This document shows, piece after piece, positions 1 to 7,085 of a stretch of DNA of 64,000 bases (position 1 is its first letter; every line of letters begins with the position of its first letter). The stretch is from positions 2,728,001 through 2,792,000 of the forward strand of contig NZ_CP034463.1 in assembly GCF_003955715.1 (NCBI RefSeq), read 5' to 3'. The stretch comes from Streptomyces aquilus. GTDB taxonomy: Bacteria > Actinomycetota > Actinomycetes > Streptomycetales > Streptomycetaceae. The notes under the pieces are model-generated. The model worked only from the letters and a program-made list of their open reading frames with translations, did not search any database and was not told where the DNA came from. Position numbers and translations under genes: made by a program.

Positions 1-598
1 TGTGCGCGTGGAGGGCGCGGGCGGCGCCGTCGGCGTCACCGTCGAGGGCGAGCCGCAGGATCTCGCGGTGCTCACCGGCCTCCCGCTCCCAGGAGGGCGA
101 GGCCGCCCAGGCGACGGCGGAGACGAGGGCCGCCTGATCACGGACCTCGTCGAGCATGCGGCCCAGCAGCGGGTTGCCGCACGGCAGATACAGGGCGCGG
201 TGGAACTCCCGGTTGGCCAGCGACCGTTCGGCGGCGTCGGTGGCCCGGTCCGCACGGGTCAGCGCGTCCCGGGCCTCGTCCAGGGAAGCGCCTCGCCTGA
301 CGGCCCGCTTCAGCGCCTCGGGTTCGAGGAGCAGCCGGACGTCGTAGACCTCGCGCGCCATGTCCGCGTCCACCATGCGCACCGTGACGCCCTTGTACTG
401 GCTCATCACGACGAGCCCGGTACCGGCGAGGGTCTTGAGCGCCTCGCGCACCGGGGTCTTGGAGACCCCGAACTGCGCGGCGAGGTCGGTCTCGACCAGC
501 GCCTGCCCGGGCGTCAACTGCCCGGTGAGGATGCGGTGTTTGATCGCGTCCAGCACGAACTGCGTGCGGGACGGGATCGGCGTGGGCACAGAGGTCAT
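1..598 (-). CDS. GntR/FadR-subfamily transcriptional regulator (3' end outside window)
   Basis: The visible 199 residues begin at ATG 598. The N-terminal winged helix (about residues 8-75) contains the GntR signature around VSKTPVREALKTL. An all-helical FCD effector domain follows (MAREVYDVRLLLEPEA, then NREFHRALY), which in this family binds a metal and a small organic acid. The protein runs off the left edge, so its length and its target genes are unknown. Two adjacent palindromes lie 52-74 bases upstream and suggest autoregulation (inference). The family is certain; the effector cannot be named. Confidence 0.93.
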   Translation of the reverse strand, partial: MTSVPTPIPSRTQFVLDAIKHRILTGQLTPGQALVETDLAAQFGVSKTPVREALKTLAGTGLVVMSQYKGVTVRMVDADMAREVYDVRLLLEPEALKRAVRRGASLDEARDALTRADRATDAAERSLANREFHRALYLPCGNPLLGRMLDEVRDQAALVSAVAWAASPSWEREAGEHREILRLALDGDADGAARALHAH

Positions 599-649
599 GC
601 GCGCCTCTCGGAAGTCACGTATCAGATCTCGCGTATCGCGTATCGCGTC

Positions 650-672
650 TCATATATGACGTACGAAGTACG
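650..672. promoter_or_regulatory. Adjacent palindromes upstream of the gntR gene
   Basis: A perfect 10-bp palindrome TCATATATGA (650-659) abuts CGTAC-GAA-GTACG (660-672). They lie just upstream of the gntR gene in an AT-richer patch, next to a tandem GCGTATC duplication (about 631-645). FadR-type GntR proteins bind such short dyads, so an autoregulatory operator is inferred, not shown. Confidence 0.45.
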
Positions 673-766
673 ACGCGTTGAAGGTAGAAGTGGGCAACGA
701 GTTCGTCAATGCTTCTGACAAAGGAAGTTGAGGTTGCCGGTCGGACAACGTGGGTCTCACCCTCGC

Positions 767-909
767 GGCGCGGCACCCGGCGACGGCGGGAAGGGGACGT
801 GTCGGGGGGTGTCCGCCCGCATCGGTTGGCGCGTCAACGCGGCCGCCCCTTGTGGAGGACCGATTCCGCGCCGTTCCGAGAACGGACACCCCCGGCGCGG
901 CCCCGGCCC
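767..909 (+). repeat. Dispersed repeat, copy 1 (inverted relative to copy 2)
   Basis: About 143 bp nearly identical to the reverse complement of 31812-31955, with roughly 15 differences. The element has internal complementary arms: 798-815 pairs with 883-899 around a core of about 67 bases. All six frames are conserved equally between the copies, which argues for a nucleotide element rather than a gene. With 650-672 and the gntR leader, this accounts for most of the 599-938 gap. Confidence 0.75.
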
Positions 910-938
910 CCACGCACCGAACCGCACACAACGCGCTC

Positions 939-1529
939 TCAGGACGGCGACCACCCCGGCGTCCGCCCACTCAGCCCCACCGCCCGCTCCAGTACCGTCG
1001 CGTCGTCCGCGACCGGCACCACCGGTCCGAAGATGCCCCCGCCCCGGCTGGGGTCCTCGGCGGCGGCCAGCAGAAAGCCGTACGTCGCCTGAAGCGCGGC
1101 AGGATCGGGCTCGTACCGCTGCCCGGTCGCGACGGCGAGATCCCAGCCGTGGATCACCAGCTCATCGACCGCGACGGCTCCCCCGACCTCCCCCGGCAGA
1201 TCGACCCCGCCGGCCCGGGTCATCCCGGTCCACGCGGCCGGATCGCGCCACGCCTCCGCGAGCTCGGCCAGCACCTTCGGAAGCTCCTCCCGCCAGCCGG
1301 GCCCGATGTCAGGGACCGCGGCGGTCGGCGGCGTGTCGGTCGTGGCGCCGAGATCCTTGCGCGCGGCATCACGGAACGCGACGGACAGATGCAGCAGGTG
1401 GCCCAGGACGTTACGTACCGCGTACTCGGGGCACGGCGTCCCGCCCGCCAGCTGCTCGTCGGTCACCGCCTCCGCGAGGCGCGCCACGACACGGGTCTGC
1501 GGTCCGAGATCCAGGGGCACGTCGGTCAT
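939..1529 (-). CDS. TIGR03086/maleylpyruvate-isomerase-like (DinB-fold) metal-binding protein
   Basis: 196 residues from ATG 1529, with an AGGAG ribosome site just upstream; this start was preferred over longer in-frame options. It has the four-helix layout of the mycothiol-dependent maleylpyruvate isomerase N-terminal family: an N-terminal helix with LAEAVTDEQL, CPEYAVRNVLGHLLHL with the expected metal-ligand His, and VAVDELVIHGWDLAVATGQ near residue 140. The family either uses mycothiol or is uncharacterised; no substrate can be assigned. It stands alone and is divergent from the MFS gene. Confidence 0.85.
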   Translation of the reverse strand: MTDVPLDLGPQTRVVARLAEAVTDEQLAGGTPCPEYAVRNVLGHLLHLSVAFRDAARKDLGATTDTPPTAAVPDIGPGWREELPKVLAELAEAWRDPAAWTGMTRAGGVDLPGEVGGAVAVDELVIHGWDLAVATGQRYEPDPAALQATYGFLLAAAEDPSRGGGIFGPVVPVADDATVLERAVGLSGRTPGWSPS

Positions 1530-1677
1530 TCGCTTCTCCTCAGAACGTCGTCTGAGAGGAAGACCGCCCCCACCCCCGAAACTCATCGCCGCCCGCCGGA
1601 CCCACCCCCTCCCCGGCGCTTTTCTAGGGCACCTTCCCCATCCGCCCACCCCCTCCTTAGCGCCACGATCAACAGGC

Positions 1678-2937
1678 ATGACACCCCGGCCAACCCGTCC
1701 CCACCGCCTCCTCCACGACCCCAACGCCCGCCTCTACCTCACCGCGGTCGTCGTCTCCGGCTTCGGCACCTCCGCGCTGTGGCTGGCCTCCGGCGTCTGG
1801 GTCAAAGACCTCACCGGCTCGAACGGCCTCGCCGCCCTGTGCATGCTCGCGATGTGGGCCCCCACCCTGGCCGGCCCCGCCCTCGGCACACTCGCCGACC
1901 GCACCCGCCGCAAACCGCTCCTCGTCGGAGCGAACCTGCTCCTGGCCACCCTCCTGCTCACCCTCACCACCGTGGACGCCTCCGGCGACCTGTGGCTCCT
2001 GTTCACGGTGCTCTTCGTGTACGGCGCGACCGGCGTCGTCCACGACGCCGCCGAGTCCGCCCTGGTCGCCTCAGCCGTGGACCACACCCTCCTCGGCGAC
2101 TTCAACGGCCTGCGCATGTCGGCGACGGAGGGCATGAAACTCCTCGCCCCCCTGGCGGGGGCGGGCCTCTACGCGGCGTACGGCGGACCCGCCGTCGCCC
2201 TCCTCGACGCCGTCACGTTCCTGGCCGCGGCCGCCCTGTACGCCCGCCTTCGCGTCCACGAACCCGGCCCCGAATCCCACCGCGCCCCCAACCCCAAACC
2301 CCCCACCCCCACCTGGCGCACACAGACCGCCGAGGGCGCCCGCCACCTGTGGCGGCACCCCCGACTCCGCCCCCTCGTCCTGGCCGGCGGCACCACCATG
2401 CTCTTCGCCGGCCTCAACGGCGCGATGATCTACGCCGTCGTCGACAGCCTCGGTCACTCCCCCGCGTACACCGGTGTCCTGTACGCCGTCCAGGGCGCCG
2501 GTTCCATAACGGTCGGCCTGCTCTCCGGCCCCGCGCTGCGGCACCTCGGCGAGCGCCGCTTCGCGGCGTACGGCATCGCCCTGACGGCCGTCGCGGCGGG
2601 CCTGCGCGCGATACCGGCCGACTGGCTGGCGCTGGTGTGCAGCGCGGCGAGCGGCCTGGGCCTGCCGTGCGTGCTGATCACCGTGCTCACGGCCGTACAG
2701 CGGGAGACCCCGGACGCGCTGCTCGGCCGTGCCGTCGCCACGGCCAACACCTTGGTGTTCGCACCGAACGTCCTCGGGCTGGCCGCGGGCGCGGCACTGG
2801 TCGAACTGGTCGGCCTGCGCCCCCTGTTGCCGATCCTGGGCGCGGTGTGGCTGGCGACCGCCGTGCCGCTGCTTCACAGCCCGGCGAGCGCCGACCCAAC
2901 CGCTTCCAGGTCCGCGTCCGACGCCAATCCGGCGTGA
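1678..2937 (+). CDS. MFS transporter, probable exporter
   Basis: 419 residues from ATG 1678. About twelve hydrophobic segments alternate with short basic loops. The loop LADRTRRKPLLV after TM2 is the MFS motif A equivalent (GxLaDrxGrkxxl). The Ala/Leu-rich helices and lack of a periplasmic domain fit the macrolide-efflux/EntS-like MFS branch. The last 64 bases overlap the convergent gene ending at 2874. The substrate is unknown. Confidence 0.9.
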   Translation: MTPRPTRPHRLLHDPNARLYLTAVVVSGFGTSALWLASGVWVKDLTGSNGLAALCMLAMWAPTLAGPALGTLADRTRRKPLLVGANLLLATLLLTLTTVDASGDLWLLFTVLFVYGATGVVHDAAESALVASAVDHTLLGDFNGLRMSATEGMKLLAPLAGAGLYAAYGGPAVALLDAVTFLAAAALYARLRVHEPGPESHRAPNPKPPTPTWRTQTAEGARHLWRHPRLRPLVLAGGTTMLFAGLNGAMIYAVVDSLGHSPAYTGVLYAVQGAGSITVGLLSGPALRHLGERRFAAYGIALTAVAAGLRAIPADWLALVCSAASGLGLPCVLITVLTAVQRETPDALLGRAVATANTLVFAPNVLGLAAGAALVELVGLRPLLPILGAVWLATAVPLLHSPASADPTASRSASDANPA

Positions 2938-4034
2938 TACAGCCGCAGTTCCGTCGCCCCGAGCGCACGCGCGCGTGCCGCGTCCGAGGCGAGGGTGCCG
3001 GGGCTGCCGCCCATGCCGGAGACGACGGTGAAGTTGGCGGCGATGACCGACCCGCCGGACACCTCGGCAAACGGGGCCAGCAGGCCCGGCCCGCCCGCGC
3101 AGGGCACGACCACCCCGTCCGCGACGGACAGGATGTGCGCCGGGTCCACGCCGGCGTTGGCGCCCACGTGGTACGAGACCGGGTCGGCGTGCAGCAGAAT
3201 CCGGAAGCCCGCGGGGGCGGCATCGCGCACCGCCGTCACCGCCGCCTCCTGGAGCGTGCGGGCGGTGTCGTCGCGCCACGCGCGCGTGGCGGCCGCGATC
3301 GAAGCGCCCAGGAGCTTCTCGACTCCGGCCCAGCCCCCGTCGGAGGGCGCCCCGCGCCACACCGGCTCCAGGGCGGCGCGGACGCCGGCCGCCAGTTCGC
3401 CGGCGTCGACGCCCCGGGCGCCGTAGCCCTCCCGGCAGGCGGGGCAGAAGCAGAGCGCCATCAGGTACAGGCCCGCGTCGCCGAGGCCGACGCCGCCGGT
3501 CTTGTCGTGGGCGTGCAGATGCTGGAGGCCGTACCAGCCGAGGGACTCCAGCTCGGTGCCGTGGGCGCCCGGCCGTACCGCCGCCTCGGCGGCCAGGTCG
3601 ACGAGGTACGCGCGCGTGGCGGGCTGGGCGATGCACGGGGCCCAGGGGTAGCGGTCGCCGTAGGCGTTGACGACGGAGGTGTCCGGATGCTCGGCGCCCA
3701 GCCGGGAGTTGTGCGCGAGGACCACCCAGGTGTGCACCTCCAGGCCGGCGTCGGTGAGCGCCGCGGCCGCCTCGCCGAACGCGTCGCCGGGCGCCCAGTC
3801 GCCGGCCGGGTAGGGCCGCAACTCCCGTCCCTGCCAACGGTCGTCGGTGGGGTAGAGCACGGCCGCGTGCTCGGCGGTGACGATGCGATGGCGCGGGTGG
3901 CGGGGGGTCAGCGCGCGCGTGGAGTGGTAGGCGGAGGCGAGCGTCACCTGCTGGACTCCGGTGGCCGCGATGGTCGCGGCGGCCCGGGGGTCTCCGTTGA
4001 CGTCCCAGGGGTAGACGAATGCCGACGCCTTCAC
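2874..4034 (-). CDS. Conserved protein of unknown function coupled to kdgD (possible TIM-barrel hydrolase)
   Basis: 386 residues. Its GTG start overlaps the kdgD stop (GTGA at 4031-4034), so translation is probably coupled. There is no signal peptide or membrane span. Alternating hydrophobic strands and Gly/Ala helices suggest a TIM barrel. A CFCPACREGYG motif near residue 197 resembles the CxCPxC motif seen in some uncharacterised glycoside-hydrolase-like barrels. Coupling to a sugar-acid dehydratase implies a role in uronate or aldarate use, perhaps releasing the substrate. The function is inferred from context only. Confidence 0.8.
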   Translation of the reverse strand: MKASAFVYPWDVNGDPRAAATIAATGVQQVTLASAYHSTRALTPRHPRHRIVTAEHAAVLYPTDDRWQGRELRPYPAGDWAPGDAFGEAAAALTDAGLEVHTWVVLAHNSRLGAEHPDTSVVNAYGDRYPWAPCIAQPATRAYLVDLAAEAAVRPGAHGTELESLGWYGLQHLHAHDKTGGVGLGDAGLYLMALCFCPACREGYGARGVDAGELAAGVRAALEPVWRGAPSDGGWAGVEKLLGASIAAATRAWRDDTARTLQEAAVTAVRDAAPAGFRILLHADPVSYHVGANAGVDPAHILSVADGVVVPCAGGPGLLAPFAEVSGGSVIAANFTVVSGMGGSPGTLASDAARARALGATELRLYHAGLASDADLEAVGSALAGL

Positions 4035-4978
4035 TTGCCCTCCTCCAGCAGCGCGTAGCCGCGTTCGATGATCTGCGCGAGCCGCTTCACATGGTCCTCT
4101 CCCGGCTCGTGCAGCGGCGGCCTGACCTCCCCCACGTCGAGCCCGCGCAGCCGTACCCCCGCCTTGACGAGGGCGACGGCGTAGCCGCGGCCCTGGGCGC
4201 GCAGTTCGACGAAGGGACGGTAGAAGCCGTCGAGGAGGCGGTCCACCGTCGCCCGGTCCCCGCTCTCCAGCGCCTCGTGGAAGGCGAGGGCGATCTCGGG
4301 CGCGAAGCAGAACACGGCGGAGGAGTAGAGCGGCACCCCGACGGCGCGGTAGGCGAGTTGGGTCTGCTCGGCGGTGGGCAGTCCGTTGAAGTAGAGGAAG
4401 TCGCCCGGGACTTCACTTCGTACGGCGCTCACGATCCGCTGCATCAGGTCGAGGTCGCCGAGGCCGTCCTTGAGCCCGACGATCCCTCGGGTACGGGCCA
4501 GTTCGACGACGTTCTCCGGGGTGAAGACGGCGTTGTCGCGCTGGTAGACGATGACGGGCAGCGCGGTGGCGGCGGCGATCTCCCGGTAGTGCCGCAGCAG
4601 TCCTTCCTGCCCGGCGATCACCAGGTACGGCGGCAGGGCGAGCAGCCCGTCCGCGCCGGCCGCCTCGGCGAGCCTCGCGTACCGCACGGCGAGCGCGGTG
4701 CCGTACCCGGCGCCCGCGACGACCGGCACCCGTCCCCCGGTGGCCTCGACCGCGGCCCGTACGCACGCCTCGAACTCCTCGGGCGTGAGCGCGTGGAACT
4801 CCCCGGTGCCGCAGCAGGCGAACACGGCGGCGGCCCCCGCCTCGACGCCCCGGCGCACATGCGTGCGGTAGGTGTCGAGGTCGACGGCGCCGTCGGGGCC
4901 GTAGGCGGTGACGGGGAAGAACAGCGGCCCGCTGGGGATGCCGAGGCGAGCGGCGAGGTCGGCAGGCGTCACGGGCAC
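4031..4978 (-). CDS. kdgD: 5-dehydro-4-deoxyglucarate dehydratase (KDG dehydratase/decarboxylase)
   Basis: DapA-superfamily (beta/alpha)8 enzyme, 315 residues from GTG 4978 with a short AGGGA site; a TTG at 5011 would add 11 residues. It converts 5-keto-4-deoxyglucarate to alpha-ketoglutarate semialdehyde plus CO2 and water. Visible features are the GTGE loop (57-60), Tyr145 in VIVYQRDN and Schiff-base Lys170 in GIVGLKDGLGD. The N-terminal block GIPSGPLFFPVTAY separates KDG dehydratases from true DapA. Divergent from udh, it completes an oxidative uronate route. Confidence 0.92.
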   Translation of the reverse strand: MPVTPADLAARLGIPSGPLFFPVTAYGPDGAVDLDTYRTHVRRGVEAGAAAVFACCGTGEFHALTPEEFEACVRAAVEATGGRVPVVAGAGYGTALAVRYARLAEAAGADGLLALPPYLVIAGQEGLLRHYREIAAATALPVIVYQRDNAVFTPENVVELARTRGIVGLKDGLGDLDLMQRIVSAVRSEVPGDFLYFNGLPTAEQTQLAYRAVGVPLYSSAVFCFAPEIALAFHEALESGDRATVDRLLDGFYRPFVELRAQGRGYAVALVKAGVRLRGLDVGEVRPPLHEPGEDHVKRLAQIIERGYALLEEGK

Positions 4979-5017
4979 TCCCTGGGACGAGAAACGGCGG
5001 CGTCGGGGCAAGGAAAA

Positions 5018-5038
5018 ATCAACGTGCGGGATGTTGAT
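5018..5038. promoter_or_regulatory. Candidate operator in the kdgD/udh divergent promoter
   Basis: ATCAAC-N9-GTTGAT is a perfect 6+6 inverted repeat (5018-5023 and 5033-5038). A second imperfect dyad, GTTTACATTTATGAAC, follows at about 5043-5058. Both lie between two divergent catabolic genes, where a uronate-responsive repressor would act. The cognate regulator is unknown; the GntR protein at the left edge is one candidate. Confidence 0.45.
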
Positions 5039-5074
5039 CGAAGTTTACATTTATGAACACACGCCGCACCACCC

Positions 5075-5104
5075 TTGACGCGACGAGCCGGTGATCCTTA
5101 GCTT
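5075..5104 (+). promoter_or_regulatory. Probable udh promoter
   Basis: TTGACG (5075-5080) and TAGCTT (5099-5104) are separated by 18 bases, a good HrdB-type match. The expected transcription start is about 40 bases before the udh start codon. Confidence 0.55.
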
Positions 5105-5147
5105 GTCCACGAATGTGAATATGGGTCCAGTCCAAGGAGAGCCGAGC

Positions 5148-5957
5148 ATGCCAGCGCCCCGCACCGTTCTGCTCACCGGCGCCGCCGGCGGCCTCGGCAC
5201 CCTGATGCGAGACCTGCTCCCTTCCTACGGCTACGAGCTGCGCCTGCTCGACCTGCTGCCGATCGAGGGCGAACCGGACGCGATCGTCGCGGACCTCGCC
5301 GACAAGGACGCGCTCCGCGAGGCCGTCCGGGGCGTCGACGCGATCATCCACCTCGCGGGCATCTCGCTGGAAGCGTCCTTCGACAAGATCCTCAAGGCGA
5401 ACATCGAGGGCACGTACAACCTGTACGAGGCCGCTCGCGAGGAGGGCGTCCCGCGGATCGTCTTCGCCTCCTCCAACCACGCCGTCGGCTTCACCCCCCG
5501 CCCCCAGGGCGACGACCCGCTCATCCCCGTCGACACCCCGCGCCGCCCGGACACCTTCTACGGCCTGTCCAAGTCGTTCGGCGAGGACCTCGCGCAGCTG
5601 TACTGGGACAAGTACGGCCTGGAGACGGTCTCGGTCCGCATCGGCTCCTGCTTCGCCGAACCCACCAGCGTGCGCATGCTCTCGGTCTGGATGAGCCCCG
5701 CCGACGGCGCCCGCCTCCTGCACGCGGCCCTGACCGCCGAGGACGTCAAGCACACCGTCGTCTACGGCTCCTCTGCCAACACCCGCCTGTGGTGGGACCT
5801 GACCACGGCCCGCGCCCTCGGCTACGACCCCCAGGACGACTCCGAGCCGTACGCCGAGAAACTGATCGCCGAACAGGGCGACCTCGACCCGGACAACATC
5901 GCCCACGCCCACCTGGGCGGCCACTTCGTGAGCGACCCGCCGATCTGGCCGTACTGA
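5148..5957 (+). CDS. udh: NAD-dependent uronate dehydrogenase
   Basis: 269 residues from ATG 5148 with AAGGAGA upstream. An extended short-chain dehydrogenase that oxidises glucuronate or galacturonate at C1 to the aldarolactone with NAD. Visible features are the nucleotide loop TGAAGGLG (10-17), FASSNH (107-111) and the catalytic YGLSK (Tyr138, Lys142). Family-specific blocks include LAGISLEASFDKIL, VRIGSCFAEPTSVRMLSVW and a C-terminal GGHFVSDPPIW. The lack of an epimerase-type C-terminal domain also supports Udh. Divergent from kdgD; a glucarate dehydratase must be encoded elsewhere. Confidence 0.9.
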   Translation: MPAPRTVLLTGAAGGLGTLMRDLLPSYGYELRLLDLLPIEGEPDAIVADLADKDALREAVRGVDAIIHLAGISLEASFDKILKANIEGTYNLYEAAREEGVPRIVFASSNHAVGFTPRPQGDDPLIPVDTPRRPDTFYGLSKSFGEDLAQLYWDKYGLETVSVRIGSCFAEPTSVRMLSVWMSPADGARLLHAALTAEDVKHTVVYGSSANTRLWWDLTTARALGYDPQDDSEPYAEKLIAEQGDLDPDNIAHAHLGGHFVSDPPIWPY

Positions 5958-6027
5958 CGGGCGCGGAACGGGCCGGTCGCGGGCTCATACGGGCGCGGCC
6001 CGCGCCGTGGATCGTGGCGCGCAGCGC

Positions 6028-6080
6028 CACGCCCAGGGGCGCGGGCAACTGCGCGACCAGCCACAACACACCCGCAGCCG
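6028..6080 (+). repeat. Short dispersed repeat (GGGGCGCGGG-AACTGCGCGACCAGCCAC type), copy 1
   Basis: The core at 6028-6064 matches 32044-32083 with only a few differences, and both lie in intergenic DNA. I recall this sequence as recurrent in Streptomyces intergenic regions (knowledge, not checked here). It occupies part of the 284-base gap between udh and the deoR gene. Confidence 0.6.
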
Positions 6081-6118
6081 CCGCACCACCGCACTCCCCG
6101 AGCTCATGGGCGCACCTT

Positions 6119-6130
6119 GCCCGAACGGGC
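6119..6130. promoter_or_regulatory. Palindrome GCCCGAACGGGC, site 1
   Basis: Perfect 12-bp dyad followed by AG; an identical copy lies 85 bases downstream at 6204-6215. Paired sites in front of a DeoR-family gene suggest its own operators (inference). Confidence 0.45.
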
Positions 6131-6203
6131 AGATCCGGTCAGCATCCCCCTCGTAACAGACCTGGTCACCACCCCGTCCCCGCTGTACAACTTCCTGCAT
6201 ACG

Positions 6204-6215
6204 GCCCGAACGGGC
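6204..6215. promoter_or_regulatory. Palindrome GCCCGAACGGGC, site 2
   Basis: Identical to site 1, including the following AG, and located 26 bases before the regulator start codon. A spacing of 85 bp (about eight helical turns) would allow looping by a dimeric or tetrameric repressor (inference). Confidence 0.45.
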
Positions 6216-6241
6216 AGCACGACAGGAAAGCGGGTGACCGG

Positions 6242-7009
6242 ATGACCAGGACCGCGGAAGAACGCCAGCGGGAAATCGTCCACGCCGCCCGCACCACCGG
6301 CGCCGTGGAGGTCAACACCCTCGCCATCCAACTCGGCGTGGCCAAGGAAACCGTCCGCCGAGACCTCCGCGCCCTGGAGGACCACGGCCTCATCCGCCGC
6401 ACCCACGGCGGCGCCTACCCCGTGGAGAGCGCCGGCTTCGAGACGACGCTCGCGTTCCGCGCCACCAGCCACGTCCCCGAGAAGCGCAGGATCGCCACCG
6501 CCGCGGCCGACCTCCTCGGCGACGCCGAGACCGTCTTCGTCGACGAGGGCTTCACCCCCCAGCTCATCGCCGAGGCGCTGCCCAGGGACCGCCCGCTGAC
6601 CGTGGTCACCGCGTCCCTCCCGGTGGCCGGCGTGCTCGCCGAGGCGGAGAACACCTCGGTCCTGCTCCTCGGCGGCCGGGTCCGCCCCGGCACCCTCGCG
6701 ACCGTGGACCACTGGACGACGAAGATGCTCGCCGGCTTCGTCGTCGACCTCGCCTACATCGGCGCCAACGGCATCTCCCGCGAACACGGCCTCACCACCC
6801 CCGACCCGGCCGTCAGCGAGGTCAAGGCGCAGGCCATCCGGGCCGCCCGCCGCACGGTGTTCGCGGGCGTCCACACCAAGTTCGGGGCGGTCAGCTTCTG
6901 CCGGTTCGCGGAGATCGGCACGCTGGAGGCGATCGTCACGAGCACGCTGCTGCCGTCGGCGGAGGCCCACCGCTACTCCCTGCTCGGTCCACAAGTCATC
7001 CGCGTCTGA
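6242..7009 (+). CDS. DeoR/GlpR-family transcriptional regulator of the polyol operon
   Basis: 255 residues from ATG 6242, with AGGAAAG about 11 bases upstream. The DeoR helix-turn-helix is at about residues 20-57 (LAIQLGVAKETVRRDLRALEDHG, split by the signature TVRRDL), with IRRTHGGAYP after it. The C-terminal DeoRC sugar-phosphate sensor domain shows VDEGFT and ANGISREHGLTTP. Such repressors respond to phosphorylated sugars. It lies directly upstream of, and on the same strand as, the ABC/dehydrogenase operon. The effector is unknown. Confidence 0.92.
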   Translation: MTRTAEERQREIVHAARTTGAVEVNTLAIQLGVAKETVRRDLRALEDHGLIRRTHGGAYPVESAGFETTLAFRATSHVPEKRRIATAAADLLGDAETVFVDEGFTPQLIAEALPRDRPLTVVTASLPVAGVLAEAENTSVLLLGGRVRPGTLATVDHWTTKMLAGFVVDLAYIGANGISREHGLTTPDPAVSEVKAQAIRAARRTVFAGVHTKFGAVSFCRFAEIGTLEAIVTSTLLPSAEAHRYSLLGPQVIRV

Positions 7010-7085
7010 GAACCCCACCCACCCCTGAGGCGGCGCGCCACACCCTGTCGCGCCCTTTATCTCCCCATATGTGCAGGAGCGATCC

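Noticed and set aside
767..909. Conserved peptide gene in the dispersed element
   Set aside because: All six frames are equally similar between the copies, and no start with a ribosome site is shared, so similarity is at the nucleotide level.
750..4058. Very long open frame on the plus strand (about 1100 codons)
   Set aside because: A stop-free shadow in high-GC DNA. It overlaps well-supported genes in other frames and has Arg/Pro/Gly-rich composition.
4031..4978. Second dapA
   Set aside because: N-terminal and active-site blocks fit KDG dehydratase, and it faces udh.
5148..5957. UDP-glucose 4-epimerase
   Set aside because: Too short, lacks the sugar-nucleotide C-terminal domain, and matches uronate dehydrogenase blocks.
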